DNA of 41,840 nucleotides from Pseudoalteromonas sp. Z1A8 (GCF_011378855.1 NZ_WTLB01000022.1:1-41840), one strand, 5' to 3'. Counted from the first letter of the stretch, positions 17,547 to 26,693 are shown. Numbers and translations are program-made. The notes: generated by a model not told the origin, from the sequence alone.

Positions 17547-18848
17547 ATGCTTCGTTGGAATGAGGAATCTTCACAAGTACAAGCAGCGGCGCTAATGCGC
17601 CCTGCAGTTTCTGCCAGTGCCAAGGTTGAAGCTATATGCAAAACTATTTTAGCTAACGTAAAAGAGCAAGGTGATGAAGCCTTACTTAGCATGGCTAAAG
17701 AGTTTGATAATAGATCTAACCCTCGCTTATGTGTTCCGCTTGATGAAATTAACGCATCAGAGCAAGCACTAAGTGCAGAGCTTAAATACGCAATTGACAC
17801 CGCTTATGCAAACGTTAAACGTTTTCACGAAGCGCAATTGCCAAAAGATATTAAATTATCGACCCAACCAGGCGTTGTATGTGAACTGAAATATCAAGCC
17901 ATCGAAGCAGTCGGTATTTATGTACCCGGTGGCAGTGCTCCACTGCCATCGTCGGTTATTATGCAGGGTGTATTAGCGCAGTTAAGCGGCGCAAAAACCG
18001 TTGTACTTGCTACACCGGTACAAGGTGATAAAGCGATTAACCCTGCTATTTTATATGCAGCTAAGTTATGTGGCATTACTACATTAATAGAAAGTGGTGG
18101 CGCAGGCGCAATTGCAGCAATGGCGTATGGCACCGAATCGGTTCCTAAAGTGAACAAAATATTTGGCCCAGGTAATAGCTTTGTAACAATGGCTAAACAG
18201 CTCGTTGCGCAAACTATTCCAGGTATGGCAATTGATATGCCAGCAGGACCATCTGAAGTACTAGTTATTGCAGATGAACGTGCAAACCCAGAATTTATAG
18301 CCGCCGATTTACTCTCACAAGCAGAGCACGGCGCAGACTCGCAAGTTATTTTATTATGTAACAGCGAAAGTATTATAGAACAAACTCAGCAGGCACTTAC
18401 ACGTCAGCTGGCTAATTTGAGCCGCAAAGAAACAGCCGAGCAAGCGCTCGCTAATTCTTCGCTTATTTTGGTTGATTCAATTGAGCAAGCATTTGATGTA
18501 TCGGCGCAATACGGACCAGAGCACTTAATTTTACAACTAGGCGATGCAACACCATACCTAGATAAAGTTAAAAACGCAGGCTCAGTATTTGTAGGTGACT
18601 ACACGCCAGAATCTGCAGGCGATTACGCATCGGGAACTAACCACGTGTTACCAACATATGGTTACAGTGCAACATACTCGAGCTTAAACTTACTTGATTT
18701 TTTTCGTACATACACAGTGCAAACAATTACCAAAAGTGGTTTAACGCAGCTTTCGAAAGCTATTTTACCACTTGCAGATGCAGAAGGCCTTGATGCCCAC
18801 GCTAATGCGGTTTCAATTCGTTTAGAGGCAATTAAAAATGAGCAATGA
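17547..18848 (+). CDS. hisD: Histidinol dehydrogenase
   Basis: Last two steps of the pathway: NAD-dependent oxidation of L-histidinol to histidine by a zinc enzyme. Family motifs present include VGIYVPGGSAPLPSSVIM near residue 125, KIFGPGNSFVTMAKQ near 210, the IDMPAGPSEVLVIAD block, the SQAEHGADSQVILL zinc-region motif, and GPEHLILQ. 433 residues is normal. It starts five bases after hisG and its last 11 bases overlap hisC, so translation is coupled. Confidence 0.97.
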   Translation: MLRWNEESSQVQAAALMRPAVSASAKVEAICKTILANVKEQGDEALLSMAKEFDNRSNPRLCVPLDEINASEQALSAELKYAIDTAYANVKRFHEAQLPKDIKLSTQPGVVCELKYQAIEAVGIYVPGGSAPLPSSVIMQGVLAQLSGAKTVVLATPVQGDKAINPAILYAAKLCGITTLIESGGAGAIAAMAYGTESVPKVNKIFGPGNSFVTMAKQLVAQTIPGMAIDMPAGPSEVLVIADERANPEFIAADLLSQAEHGADSQVILLCNSESIIEQTQQALTRQLANLSRKETAEQALANSSLILVDSIEQAFDVSAQYGPEHLILQLGDATPYLDKVKNAGSVFVGDYTPESAGDYASGTNHVLPTYGYSATYSSLNLLDFFRTYTVQTITKSGLTQLSKAILPLADAEGLDAHANAVSIRLEAIKNEQ

Positions 18849-19947
18849 GAGCGCACAAGCGTCTAGCTTATTACCTAAGAATATTGCAGCCCTTGCTGCA
18901 TACAGCTCTGCAAAAAGTGAAAAGCTAACCGGTACTACGTGGCTAAATGCTAACGAAAGCCCTTATGCTAAAAACCTTGAACTGAGTATTGAAGATTTAA
19001 ATCGCTACCCCGATCCACAACCGCAACTGGTTATTGACCGTTACGCCGCTTATACAGAGCTTGAAAGCGAAAATGTATTAATGACGCGCGGCGCAGATGA
19101 AGGCATTGAGCTTTTAGTGCGCACATACTGTGAGCCAGCTAAAGATAGTATTGCGCTATTTTTACCAACCTACGGTATGTACAAAGTTACCGCCGATACA
19201 CACAACGTTGGCATTAATGCACTTACGCAAGAATTATTATTAAGTGGCAGTGTTGATGAAATAGTAACAGCAGTGGGTAACTCAAAACTGGTATTTATTT
19301 GTAATCCAAATAACCCAACGGGCAGCTTAACGCCTCTTGATAAAGTAAAAGCAATTGCAACAGCACTTACGGGTTCTGCACTGGTAATTGTTGATGAAGC
19401 CTATATAGAGTTTTGCCCAAAGCAAAGTGCCACTAAACTTATTAATGAGTTTAGTAATGTAGTTGTACTGCGTACGTTATCTAAAGCCTTTGCGTTAGCA
19501 GGCCTCAGAACCGGCTTTACCCTTGCACAAGCAGCAACTCTTGCGCCAATTCGTAAAGTCATTGCGCCGTATCCGGTATCTGGCGTAGTAGCAAGCATTG
19601 CAGCGCAAGCAATTGCACCTAATGCAATTACATCAATGCGCCGCCAAGTGACTATTTTAAATAGCTTAAAAGCTAAATTAGTGGATTGGCTAAACGCCTC
19701 CCCTGCTGCATTAAAAATTCTCACTGGTGAAGGTAACTTTGTTACTTTAAAATTAGCCGATAAAAACTACTTTAAAATTGCACTTGAGCAAGGTTTGGTT
19801 ATGCGCGCTTTTACGCTATACGGTGAAGACGACTGGCTACGAATTTCAATTGGCAGTGAACAAGAACTTGAACAAGTAAAAATTTGGTTAGATGGCCTAC
19901 AAACGCCAGCTACCGCAGCATCTTTAGCAGGAAACGAAGTATCATGA
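18838..19947 (+). CDS. hisC: Histidinol-phosphate aminotransferase
   Basis: PLP enzyme of aminotransferase class I/II converting imidazole acetol phosphate and glutamate to histidinol phosphate. The PLP lysine is Lys216 in LRTLSKAFALAGLRTGF. Substrate/PLP motifs CNPNNPTGS (about 155-163) and IVDEAYIEF (about 184-192) are intact. 369 residues. It overlaps hisD by 11 bases and ends in an ATGA overlap with hisB. Confidence 0.96.
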   Translation: MSNESAQASSLLPKNIAALAAYSSAKSEKLTGTTWLNANESPYAKNLELSIEDLNRYPDPQPQLVIDRYAAYTELESENVLMTRGADEGIELLVRTYCEPAKDSIALFLPTYGMYKVTADTHNVGINALTQELLLSGSVDEIVTAVGNSKLVFICNPNNPTGSLTPLDKVKAIATALTGSALVIVDEAYIEFCPKQSATKLINEFSNVVVLRTLSKAFALAGLRTGFTLAQAATLAPIRKVIAPYPVSGVVASIAAQAIAPNAITSMRRQVTILNSLKAKLVDWLNASPAALKILTGEGNFVTLKLADKNYFKIALEQGLVMRAFTLYGEDDWLRISIGSEQELEQVKIWLDGLQTPATAASLAGNEVS

Positions 19948-21005
19948 GTAACCCCTATTTATTTATCGACCGCGACGGCACTATCATTGAAGAGCCAATT
20001 ACCGACAAACAGGTAGATAGCCTTGAAAAGCTAGCATTTTTACCTGGCGTTATCCCTGCGTTATTACAATTACAAGCTGCAGGTTACCGTTTAGTTATGG
20101 TATCTAACCAAGATGGTTTGGGCACAGATAGCTTCCCGACTGCCGATTTTGACATCGCTCAAGACAAAATGATGGACATAATGCAAAGCCAAGGCATTAG
20201 CTTTGACGAAGTATTAATTTGCCCTCACTTTAACGAGCAAAACTGCGATTGCCGTAAACCTAAAACAGGCTTACTTACCGAGCTTATGCGCTCAGGCAAA
20301 GTAGACTTAGCGCGCTCTTTTGTTATTGGCGACCGTGAAACTGATATTGGCCTTGCTCAAAACTTATGTTGTGAAGGTATTTTATACGACGGCGATTGGA
20401 GTGCGATAGTAACTAAATTGACCACTGCAAACCGCGAAGGTCGTGTTACACGCAATACCAAAGAAACCCAAATTGATGTAGCCATAAACTTAGATCAAAC
20501 TAAAAATGGCAGTATAGACACCGGACTTGGCTTTTTTGATCACATGCTTGATCAAATTCGCACGCACGCAAACATTGGTTTAAACATTAAAGCCAAAGGC
20601 GATTTACACATAGACGAGCACCACCTTGTTGAAGACATTGGTATTGCACTCGGTGTTGCACTAAAACAAGCCCTAGGCACTAAATCGCAAATTGCACGCT
20701 ATGGTTTTGCGCTACCTATGGATGAGTGTAAAGCTGAAGCACAAATTGATTTATCGGGTCGTGCATCATTTGTATTAAACGCCAACTTTAGCCGTGAAAA
20801 AGCTGGCGACTTAGATGTACAAATGGTTGAGCACTTTTTCAAAAGCTTAAGTGATAACGCCGCTATTAGCCTTATTTTATCGGTAAGCGACGGTAACTGT
20901 CATCACCAAGTAGAAGGTTTATTTAAAGCGTTTTCTCGCGCCCTTCGCATGGCAGTAGCACAAGACACAACCCAACAAACAGCCAGCTCTAAGGGATGTT
21001 TATGA
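19944..21005 (+). CDS. hisB: Bifunctional histidinol-phosphatase/imidazoleglycerol-phosphate dehydratase
   Basis: Two pathway steps in one protein. The N-terminal HAD phosphatase has the nucleophile motif IDRDGT (Asp9, Asp11) and a zinc-type cysteine cluster (CPHFNEQNCDC near residue 93). The C-terminal dehydratase begins about residue 165 and has the metal-binding GFFDHMLDQI and DEHHLVEDIGIALG motifs. The start is the ATG at 19944, overlapping the hisC stop as ATGA, giving 353 residues; the longer open frame from 19884 would run inside hisC and lacks family support. The fused form is typical of gammaproteobacterial operons. Confidence 0.96.
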   Translation: MSNPYLFIDRDGTIIEEPITDKQVDSLEKLAFLPGVIPALLQLQAAGYRLVMVSNQDGLGTDSFPTADFDIAQDKMMDIMQSQGISFDEVLICPHFNEQNCDCRKPKTGLLTELMRSGKVDLARSFVIGDRETDIGLAQNLCCEGILYDGDWSAIVTKLTTANREGRVTRNTKETQIDVAINLDQTKNGSIDTGLGFFDHMLDQIRTHANIGLNIKAKGDLHIDEHHLVEDIGIALGVALKQALGTKSQIARYGFALPMDECKAEAQIDLSGRASFVLNANFSREKAGDLDVQMVEHFFKSLSDNAAISLILSVSDGNCHHQVEGLFKAFSRALRMAVAQDTTQQTASSKGCL

Positions 21006-21592
21006 TTGCCATAATTAATACCGGTTGTGCCAATATTAATTCAGTACGCTTTGCGTTTGAACGCCTAGGGCAAACGCCAACAGTAATTACTTCACCAGAG
21101 CAATTAGCGGGTTTTGAGCGCGCAATATTGCCAGGTGTAGGCCATGCATCGGTTGCTATGAAACGCCTAGTAGATAACGGCTGGCAACAAGCTATAAATG
21201 AATACCAGCGCCCGCTTATGGGTATTTGTTTAGGTATGCAGTTACTGTGCGAAAGCACCGAAGAAGGTAACGTACAGTGCCTTGGTAAAATACCAGGGCA
21301 AGTAAAAGCGCTTGATGTAGGCAGCTTAACGTCGCCGCATATGGGTTGGAATAACTTAACAGTTAACAAAGAGCATGCGTTAACTAAAGGGCTAACGCTC
21401 GATGAACAAGTTTATTTTGTTCATAGCTTTGCGCACACCGTAAACGACGCCACACTAGTTAGCGGCCAATACGGTCAAACCTTTTCAGCCATTGTTGCTA
21501 AAGACAATTACGCGGGCATGCAATTTCACCCAGAGCGCAGCGCAAAAGTTGGCGCACGTTTATTACAAAATTTTGTTGATTGGCAGTTATAA
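21002..21592 (+). CDS. hisH: Imidazole glycerol phosphate synthase, glutaminase subunit
   Basis: Class I glutamine amidotransferase that feeds ammonia to HisF. The nucleophile Cys76 lies in GICLGMQ and the His/Glu of the triad in MQFHPERS. The start is placed at 21002 rather than the in-frame ATG at 20996: AAGGG (20991-20995) is six bases from 21002 but abuts 20996, and 21002 forms an ATGA overlap with the hisB stop. This gives 196 residues, equal to E. coli HisH. Confidence 0.95.
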   Translation: MIAIINTGCANINSVRFAFERLGQTPTVITSPEQLAGFERAILPGVGHASVAMKRLVDNGWQQAINEYQRPLMGICLGMQLLCESTEEGNVQCLGKIPGQVKALDVGSLTSPHMGWNNLTVNKEHALTKGLTLDEQVYFVHSFAHTVNDATLVSGQYGQTFSAIVAKDNYAGMQFHPERSAKVGARLLQNFVDWQL

Positions 21593-21625
21593 ACTGCCCA
21601 TTAACTAACAAAAAAGAGATTATTT

Positions 21626-22360
21626 GTGATTATTCCAGCATTAGACGTATTACAAAATCAAATTGTGCGCTTGTACCAAGGTAAATACGACACAGCACAG
21701 TTTTACCCTTTCGAACTTGGCGCGCGTTTAAAAGAATACGCCGACAGCGGCGCAGGTAAACTGCACCTTGTTGATTTAGAAGGTGCACGCGATCCAAGTA
21801 AAAAACAGTGGAAGCACATTCAAGCTGCAACCAAAGCACTTAACGTACCGTACCAAGTGGGCGGCGGTATTCGCTCAGAGCAAGATGTAAGTGATTGGCT
21901 AAAAGCCGGAGCAAATCAAGTTGTTATTGGTTCAATGGCAGTAGAAAAACGCGAACAAGTAAAAGCCTGGATTGAACAATTTGGCGCAGAGCACTTTGTT
22001 ATTGCGCTTGATGTAAATAAAACAGCCACTGGCTGGGCACCTGCTACGCACGGTTGGTTAAGTGAATCTGAGTTTGGTTTACTTGAGCTGGTTGATTTTT
22101 ACGTAGGCTTAGGCGTTATTGATTTTTTATGCACGGACATCAGTAAAGATGGCACAATGACGGGCCCATCGTTTGAGCTTTACGAAGACCTAACTCGCCA
22201 CAACAGCACAATTAAAGTGCAAGCCTCAGGGGGCGTAAGCTCACTGGATGACATTAAAAAGCTTAAAGAGCTAGGTGTGGGCGGCGTTATTTTAGGTAAG
22301 TCACTGCTTGATGGCGCATTTAGCGTTGAGGAGGCACTGGCATGTTATCAAAACGCATAA
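21626..22360 (+). CDS. hisA: Phosphoribosylformimino-5-aminoimidazole carboxamide ribotide isomerase
   Basis: TIM-barrel Amadori isomerase converting ProFAR to PRFAR. Catalytic Asp7 is in IIPALDVL, and the second Asp is in FVIALDVNK (about residue 129). Phosphate-binding VGGGIRS and [10 protein letters not shown] motifs are present. 244 residues. The start is GTG with AAAGAGA upstream. It begins 33 bases after hisH, the widest gap inside the operon, and overlaps hisF by 19 bases. Confidence 0.96.
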   Translation: MIIPALDVLQNQIVRLYQGKYDTAQFYPFELGARLKEYADSGAGKLHLVDLEGARDPSKKQWKHIQAATKALNVPYQVGGGIRSEQDVSDWLKAGANQVVIGSMAVEKREQVKAWIEQFGAEHFVIALDVNKTATGWAPATHGWLSESEFGLLELVDFYVGLGVIDFLCTDISKDGTMTGPSFELYEDLTRHNSTIKVQASGGVSSLDDIKKLKELGVGGVILGKSLLDGAFSVEEALACYQNA

Positions 22361-23121
22361 TCCCGTGTTTAGACGTTAAAGACGGCCAAGTAGTTAAAGG
22401 CGTTAAGTTTAAAGGTCATGAAGTTGTTGGCGACATTTTAACAATGGCTAAAGCCTACAGTGAAGCCGGTGCAGATGAACTGGTTTTTTACGAGATCAGT
22501 GCAAGCGTTGAAAAACGCCTTCTTGATGTAAATTGGGTAGAGAACATTGCACGTAATATCGATATTCCATTTTGTGTAGCCGGCGGTATTAAATCGGTTG
22601 CTGATGCAGCGCGTGTTTTAGAGCACGGCGCAGACAAAATAAGTATTAACAGCCCTGCTATTGCACGCCCTGAACTTATTAAAGAATTACACGATGAGTT
22701 TGGTAAGCAATGTGTAGTAGTCGGCATAGACAGCTTTTTTGATGAAACTACTGGCGAGTATTTAGTTTATCAGCTTACTGGCGATCCTAATGCATCAAGC
22801 CGTACGCGTTATAAAACCGAGGAATGGGTTAAACGCGTACAAGACTTGGGTGCAGGCGAAATTGTATTAAACTGCATGAACCAAGATGGCGTTCGTAACG
22901 GTTACGACAACGAGCAACTCAGTAAAATTCGCGAGCTATGTAACATTCCTTTAATCGCCTCAGGCGGTGCGGGCTCTATGCAAGATTTTGTTGATGTATT
23001 TAAACAAAGTAAAGTAGATGGTGCATTAGCCGCCAGCGTTTTTCATAAAAATGTGATTAACATTGGCGAACTTAAACAATTTTTAACAGATAACCAAGTG
23101 GCAGCAAGATTATGCAAGTAA
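22342..23121 (+). CDS. hisF: Imidazole glycerol phosphate synthase, cyclase subunit
   Basis: TIM-barrel cyclase/lyase that uses ammonia from HisH to make imidazole glycerol phosphate and AICAR. Catalytic Asp11 is in [10 protein letters not shown], and Asp130 lies in VVVGIDSFF. Phosphate-binding VAGGIKS and [10 protein letters not shown] motifs are intact. 259 residues. GAGG sits just before the start inside hisA; it overlaps hisA by 19 bases and hisI by 10. Confidence 0.97.
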   Translation: MLSKRIIPCLDVKDGQVVKGVKFKGHEVVGDILTMAKAYSEAGADELVFYEISASVEKRLLDVNWVENIARNIDIPFCVAGGIKSVADAARVLEHGADKISINSPAIARPELIKELHDEFGKQCVVVGIDSFFDETTGEYLVYQLTGDPNASSRTRYKTEEWVKRVQDLGAGEIVLNCMNQDGVRNGYDNEQLSKIRELCNIPLIASGGAGSMQDFVDVFKQSKVDGALAASVFHKNVINIGELKQFLTDNQVAARLCK

Positions 23122-23726
23122 CACAACAAAACCAAGCTCAAGTCGATTTCGCTAAAAGTGAAATGATCCCTGCTATTATTCAAGATGCCCGCTCTGGTGT
23201 TATTTTAATGCAAGGCTTTATGAACAGCGAAGCACTAAATGTAACGCTTGAGAGCAATAAAGTGACGTTTTACTCGCGTTCAAAATCACGATTATGGACT
23301 AAAGGCGAGTCATCAGAAAACTACTTAAACGTAGTATCTGTTCATACAGATTGTGACTACGATTCAATTTTAGTACTTGCCAACCCAGAAGGCCCAACGT
23401 GCCACTTAGGCACACAAAGCTGTTTTGGTGATGATGCAAAACCAAGTTTAAGCTTTTTAGCACAATTAGAAGATGTGATTGTAGCGCGTAAAAACGACGA
23501 CCCTGAAAAAAGCTACACAGCCTCATTATTTGCAAAAGACTTAAGCCGTAGTTGTCAAAAAGTAGGTGAAGAAGGCGTAGAAGTTGCCCTTGCCGCTATG
23601 AAACACGATAATGATGAGCTAACAAACGAATCTGCTGATTTAATTTATCACCTTACTGTATTGCTACAACGCCAAGGCTTAGCCCTTGAAGATGTAGTTA
23701 AATGCTTGCAAGGTCGCCATAAATAG
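23112..23726 (+). CDS. hisI: Bifunctional phosphoribosyl-AMP cyclohydrolase/phosphoribosyl-ATP pyrophosphatase
   Basis: Catalyses steps 2 and 3 of histidine synthesis. The N-terminal cyclohydrolase domain (about 10-115) has [14 protein letters not shown], the metal-binding DCDYDSILV and [12 protein letters not shown] cysteines. The C-terminal pyrophosphatase (about 115-204) has the [13 protein letters not shown] and ESADLIYHL motifs with the acidic residues that bind Mg. 204 residues, the fused HisIE form. Last gene of the operon, followed by a terminator. Confidence 0.96.
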   Translation: MQVTQQNQAQVDFAKSEMIPAIIQDARSGVILMQGFMNSEALNVTLESNKVTFYSRSKSRLWTKGESSENYLNVVSVHTDCDYDSILVLANPEGPTCHLGTQSCFGDDAKPSLSFLAQLEDVIVARKNDDPEKSYTASLFAKDLSRSCQKVGEEGVEVALAAMKHDNDELTNESADLIYHLTVLLQRQGLALEDVVKCLQGRHK

Positions 23727-23747
23727 CATTAGTTGTGATTAACTAGG

Positions 23748-23773
23748 AGGCTCATATTTATATGGGCCTTTTT
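23748..23773 (+). terminator. Terminator of the his operon
   Basis: A 9-bp stem AGGCTCATA/TATGGGCCT (one G-U pair) with loop TTTA is followed by a T run, 21 bases after the hisI stop. Confidence 0.88.
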
Positions 23774-23804
23774 GTTTTTCGCTTTTAGTTGAGTAAATTA
23801 TGTA

Positions 23805-23813
23805 TGGTATAGT
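23805..23813 (+). promoter_or_regulatory. Extended -10 promoter for the lipoprotein gene
   Basis: TG-G-TATAGT is an extended -10 element with only a weak -35 (TTTAGT, 18 bases upstream). The expected transcript start near 23820 lies 25 bases before the lipoprotein ATG and downstream of the his terminator. Confidence 0.5.
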
Positions 23814-23844
23814 GCGAGGCTCAATTAATCGGTTACTGTGAACT

Positions 23845-24399
23845 ATGAAAAACTATATAACTCCTTCCTTCGTCGCATTTATTTTAGTTATCGCGTTTAT
23901 TTTAGCGGGCTGTACCAGCAAAACTAATCAGACTACAAATACAGCAACCACTACTACAACGAATCAATCTGTAAAATCCACAGTAATACCCGATGAATGT
24001 AGCACCATAAATAACCTTATAAGCAGTTATGAGTCTGGTTTTAATTCAATCAAAACAGATAAAGTAACTAACCAGTTTACTAATCAATGGCGTACTAATA
24101 CTCATATTATTGGAGCAACCTGTACGGTTACTTTAAATAAGTCAGAGCAAGCAAGCTACCAATGCCAAACGCCTGTTAAAACACAAACGCAAACCGTAAA
24201 GTCTCATCAAAAACTGGCTAAGCAATTACGCCAATGTTTAACCAAAACAGGTTGGTTTGAAAGCCAAAAAGAAACAGCAAGTTCAATTTACAGCACCTTT
24301 GTACTTGATACTAAAACCCCAGTGATTACACTTGCTACCAATCAAGAAGGTAATGGGTTCACTACTCGCTTTGAAATTGCACCACCGTTAGGACTTTAA
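23845..24399 (+). CDS. Putative lipoprotein of unknown function
   Basis: A 184-residue protein with a lipoprotein signal peptide: a hydrophobic stretch ends in the lipobox LAGC, with Cys23 as the lipidated residue. The next residues are Ser-Lys, so outer-membrane sorting is likely. A Thr/Asn/Gln-rich low-complexity linker (about 25-45) tethers a globular part with three or four cysteines (in PDECS, ATCTV, YQCQT, RQCLT) that could form disulfides. No family recognised. It is followed two bases later by the DUF1289 gene, so the pair is an operon. Confidence 0.75.
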   Translation: MKNYITPSFVAFILVIAFILAGCTSKTNQTTNTATTTTTNQSVKSTVIPDECSTINNLISSYESGFNSIKTDKVTNQFTNQWRTNTHIIGATCTVTLNKSEQASYQCQTPVKTQTQTVKSHQKLAKQLRQCLTKTGWFESQKETASSIYSTFVLDTKTPVITLATNQEGNGFTTRFEIAPPLGL

Positions 24400-24401
24400 T
24401 T

Positions 24402-24587
24402 ATGCGCCAATTAAATCAAAACAAAAAACCATCTAAATTTAAAACTGATTGCCTAGGAATATGTGAGCGCCGCAGCGGTTATTGCACTGGTTGCGGGCGT
24501 ACCAACGAAGAAATCTTTGATTGGATAATATTATCTGAAGATGAAAAAAAAGCGATTTTAGAAACACCACGAGCAGATTTAAAGTAG
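24402..24587 (+). CDS. DUF1289 domain small protein
   Basis: A 61-residue cytoplasmic protein of the DUF1289 (YdhL-like) family. The family pattern is clear: four cysteines, Cys17, Cys21, Cys28 and Cys31 (DCLGICERRSGYCTGCGRT), followed by the EEIFDWI segment. The cysteine spacing suggests metal binding, but the function is not established. It starts two bases after the lipoprotein stop and is followed by a terminator. Confidence 0.88.
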   Translation: MRQLNQNKKPSKFKTDCLGICERRSGYCTGCGRTNEEIFDWIILSEDEKKAILETPRADLK

Positions 24588-24603
24588 TTACTCATTGTTA
24601 AAT

Positions 24604-24629
24604 AGAGGCTCAAAAACTGAGCCTCTTTA
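24604..24629. terminator. Terminator between DUF1289 gene and the M56 gene tail
   Basis: Perfect 9-bp stem AGAGGCTCA/TGAGCCTCT with loop AAAAC. The T run is short on both strands. It sits between the DUF1289 stop and the end of the convergent TPR-like reading frame at 24640. Confidence 0.75.
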
Positions 24630-24639
24630 CACTGTATAT

Positions 24640-24993
24640 TTATAGTAATCTTAGTAATTGCGAACCGGGTACGCCGCTTTGTGGTAATAACGCGGGGGTA
24701 ACTGCAAATACTTCTGGGATTTTACTTTTGATTTCATCCATCTTTTTGCGGTTATTTTGTTTATCGTAAACATAATATTTAAGGATATTTCCGTATACAT
24801 CGTCTTTTGCATCAACCTGCTCTAGGGTTTTTAATGCCTTATCGTAATCAGCAAGGTAAATGTACGCTAGTGCTAAGTTATCAGCAGAGCCTACATGTAG
24901 TTTCCCTTCAAGCTGTTTTGATAGATTTTCAAGCTCTACAACAGCAAGCTCATAACGCCCTAGCTGTATATACGCGGTTGCTAGTGAATTTTT
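24640..24993 (-). pseudogene. Detached TPR-like C-terminal part of the M56 peptidase gene
   Basis: Directly after the TAA at 24994-24996 the same frame stays open for 117 codons to a TAA at 24640-24642. It encodes TPR-like helices: NSLATAYIQLGRYELAVVEL, then NLALAYIYLADYDKALKTLEQV, then a helical tail ending SQLLRLL. There is no ATG, GTG or TTG codon before a late Met, so it cannot be a separate gene of full length. It reads as the natural C-terminus of the preceding protein, cut off by a single nonsense codon in the context TTT-TAA-AAA-AAT. The alternatives are sequencing error (the site is a T4A7 run), a real mutation, or read-through. Confidence 0.75.
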
Positions 24994-26256
24994 TTAAAAG
25001 TAAGGCGGGTTACTACCCTGTTCATACCATTTTTCGTAAGCACTCAGTATATCTTCATATTGCTCAAGTTTAGAGTAAACGTGATTTAGCAGACTAAAGC
25101 TTTGTAGTTTGATTTCAGCTTCTTCAAAACCAGTAAGTTTGTCTCTATTCAAGTGCCAATCTTGAATACCTTGAGCAGCTTGGTTTAACAGTTCAGGGGT
25201 ATCACTTTTTGCCCCAGCTGCACTTTTAAGAAGTTGTGCAAGTTGTTCATTATAAGCTTCACTTTTTACAGGGGCTTGCGCAGCATTACTACTTTGTTGT
25301 TTGCTACCCGTATTACCATCTACAATTTGCGCTGCAGCTAAAGCACTAAAAGACATTGCCGCCGCAACCATAACCAAATATTTACTTTTCATTGTTTTAT
25401 CCTTGTTTAACATTTTGATCCTCTGAATATTAAAGCTCTTAGAGTGAGCAATATTCAAAAGTGGGGGGGTAAAAAAGTTGTTTTTGCTCGTAGCGTTTTG
25501 CTTTTTTAGTAATAAACTCGCTAAATCTAATTGGTATTTATCTTTTAGCTTTTGCATACACAACTCATCACACCTAAGTTCAAGTTGTTCTCGCGCTAAA
25601 CCAGTTAACTTTAAGCAGATAGGGTTCCACCAAAAAACGCTTTCTATAAAACAAATAAGCCACGTCCAATAAATATCACCTTGTTGTAAATGGGTTACCT
25701 CGTGTTGAATGACTGAATTTAACTCTTCACGATTTATCATCGACGTCTCTAACCAAATAACAGGCTTTATTAATCCTGTAGCAAAAGCAGGCTCTGTATG
25801 GGTTGTTAGTCTAATTGGATACTGATTTTTGATGTGCTTAAGTTCAGTACTTGGCTTTGAGTTAATGTATAAAGTTTTTATAAGCTTTACGTATAGGCCC
25901 ATGCGTAATAAAAACAATCCACAACCACTAACAAGCAGAATAATAAAAATATTACTCATTGATGGAACAAAGTCCCACATACTCTGCTTACTTAGTAGCG
26001 TGTTCGGAGTCGTTGTGTGTAAGGTATCTGGAATTAACACTTTTATATCGGGAACAATTTTCGCCACATTTAATGTGTAACGTTCTGATCCTTCAAAAAA
26101 TGATAACTGAGATAAGTATTGCCAAGGGACAAACCAACATGCCAAGGCAATCATCAAAAGGTAAAAGTTTAATCGTGCAGGGGCATTTTTTAACCCCTTT
26201 ACTGTAAGCAAAATACATAAGCTAATAAGTGTGCTGGTAAATAAATAATCCGTCAT
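24994..26256 (-). CDS. BlaR1-like M56 membrane metallopeptidase with periplasmic helical domain (truncated)
   Basis: Inner-membrane zinc protease of the BlaR1/MecR1 group, expected to cleave or signal to the BlaI-type repressor encoded just upstream. Hydrophobic helices lie near residues 1-20, 28-50 and 100-125. The cytoplasmic protease domain has the zinc motif HEVTH (185-189) and the third ligand in ELRCDE (about 226-231); another helix (about 196-213) follows HEVTH. A last membrane helix (about 284-303) leads to a periplasmic tail with helical, TPR-like sequence. No penicillin-binding motifs (SxxK, SxN, KTG) occur in the tail. A strong AAAGGAGAGGG precedes the ATG. The frame ends after YF with TAA, but the TPR-like sequence continues beyond it, so the product is probably short of its normal ~538 residues. 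Confidence 0.82.
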   Translation of the reverse strand: MTDYLFTSTLISLCILLTVKGLKNAPARLNFYLLMIALACWFVPWQYLSQLSFFEGSERYTLNVAKIVPDIKVLIPDTLHTTTPNTLLSKQSMWDFVPSMSNIFIILLVSGCGLFLLRMGLYVKLIKTLYINSKPSTELKHIKNQYPIRLTTHTEPAFATGLIKPVIWLETSMINREELNSVIQHEVTHLQQGDIYWTWLICFIESVFWWNPICLKLTGLAREQLELRCDELCMQKLKDKYQLDLASLLLKKQNATSKNNFFTPPLLNIAHSKSFNIQRIKMLNKDKTMKSKYLVMVAAAMSFSALAAAQIVDGNTGSKQQSSNAAQAPVKSEAYNEQLAQLLKSAAGAKSDTPELLNQAAQGIQDWHLNRDKLTGFEEAEIKLQSFSLLNHVYSKLEQYEDILSAYEKWYEQGSNPPYF

Positions 26257-26267
26257 TACCCTCTCCT

Positions 26268-26648
26268 TTAATCTAACTTCTTATTTTTTAAAAGCGTTTG
26301 TAAATATTCAATATCTTCATCGTTTAGCTTTTCTTCTTTAATAAAGTGAGCAATTAAACTACGAGAATTACCTTTAAAAAATCGTTGCATAAAGCTAGGC
26401 ATAGCTTGTTCCGATAACGCGTCTTGAGTCACAATTGTTCTAAAAACAATAGCTCGCCCTTCATGCCCACAACGTTCAATCGCTCTTTTTTGTTCCAGCC
26501 TATCAACAATAGTTTTAACCGTTGTATAGGCTACTTTTTTATCTTTTTGCTTATCAGCTAAAAGCACTTTATGTAGTTGACTGGCGGTACAAGGTTCTTC
26601 CTGCCAAAGCAGCTGCATAATATCCATTTCAAAATCACTAAGTTTCAT
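26268..26648 (-). CDS. BlaI/MecI/CopY-family transcriptional repressor
   Basis: A 126-residue winged-helix repressor. The N-terminal DNA-binding part (about 1-75) shows the family pattern: LSDFEMDIMQLLW, SQLHKVL, then VAYTTVKTIVDRLEQKRAIER as recognition helix and wing. The C-terminal helices (about 80-126) would dimerise and hold the protease site. It lies 11 bases ahead of the M56 peptidase on the same strand, the arrangement of blaI-blaR1 operons. Two TACA-N2-TGTA operators overlap its promoter, indicating autoregulation. Its inducing signal is unknown. Confidence 0.93.
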   Translation of the reverse strand: MKLSDFEMDIMQLLWQEEPCTASQLHKVLLADKQKDKKVAYTTVKTIVDRLEQKRAIERCGHEGRAIVFRTIVTQDALSEQAMPSFMQRFFKGNSRSLIAHFIKEEKLNDEDIEYLQTLLKNKKLD

Positions 26649-26661
26649 TGTTGCTCCTATT

Positions 26662-26675
26662 ACTACACTTGTAGT
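26662..26675. promoter_or_regulatory. BlaI-type operator 1
   Basis: Perfect palindrome ACTACA-CT-TGTAGT, matching the TACA-N2-TGTA core of BlaI/MecI operators, between the promoter and the repressor start. Confidence 0.85.
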
Positions 26676-26683
26676 GGTACTGT

Positions 26684-26693
26684 TACAAATGTA
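26684..26693. promoter_or_regulatory. BlaI-type operator 2
   Basis: Core palindrome TACA-AA-TGTA, centred 20 bases (two helical turns) from operator 1, so two repressor dimers could bind the same DNA face. It coincides with the -10 element. Confidence 0.78.

Noticed and set aside
17513..17800. Minus-strand open frame across the hisG/hisD junction
   Set aside because: Shadow of two strongly conserved genes. Similar antisense frames in hisD, hisC, hisH, hisF and hisI were left out for the same reason.
19884..19943. Longer hisB start
   Set aside because: The extra 20 residues come from inside hisC and precede the conserved N-terminus; the ATGA overlap at 19944 is the normal arrangement.
24989..24999. 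Frameshift at the T4A7 run in the M56 gene
   Set aside because: The TPR-like sequence continues in the same frame as the TAA, so a substitution, not a single-base indel, explains the break.
24807..25073. Plus-strand open frame of 88 codons
   Set aside because: It is antisense to the M56/TPR reading frame, whose minus-strand translation gives clear helical repeat sequence; the plus-strand product has no features.
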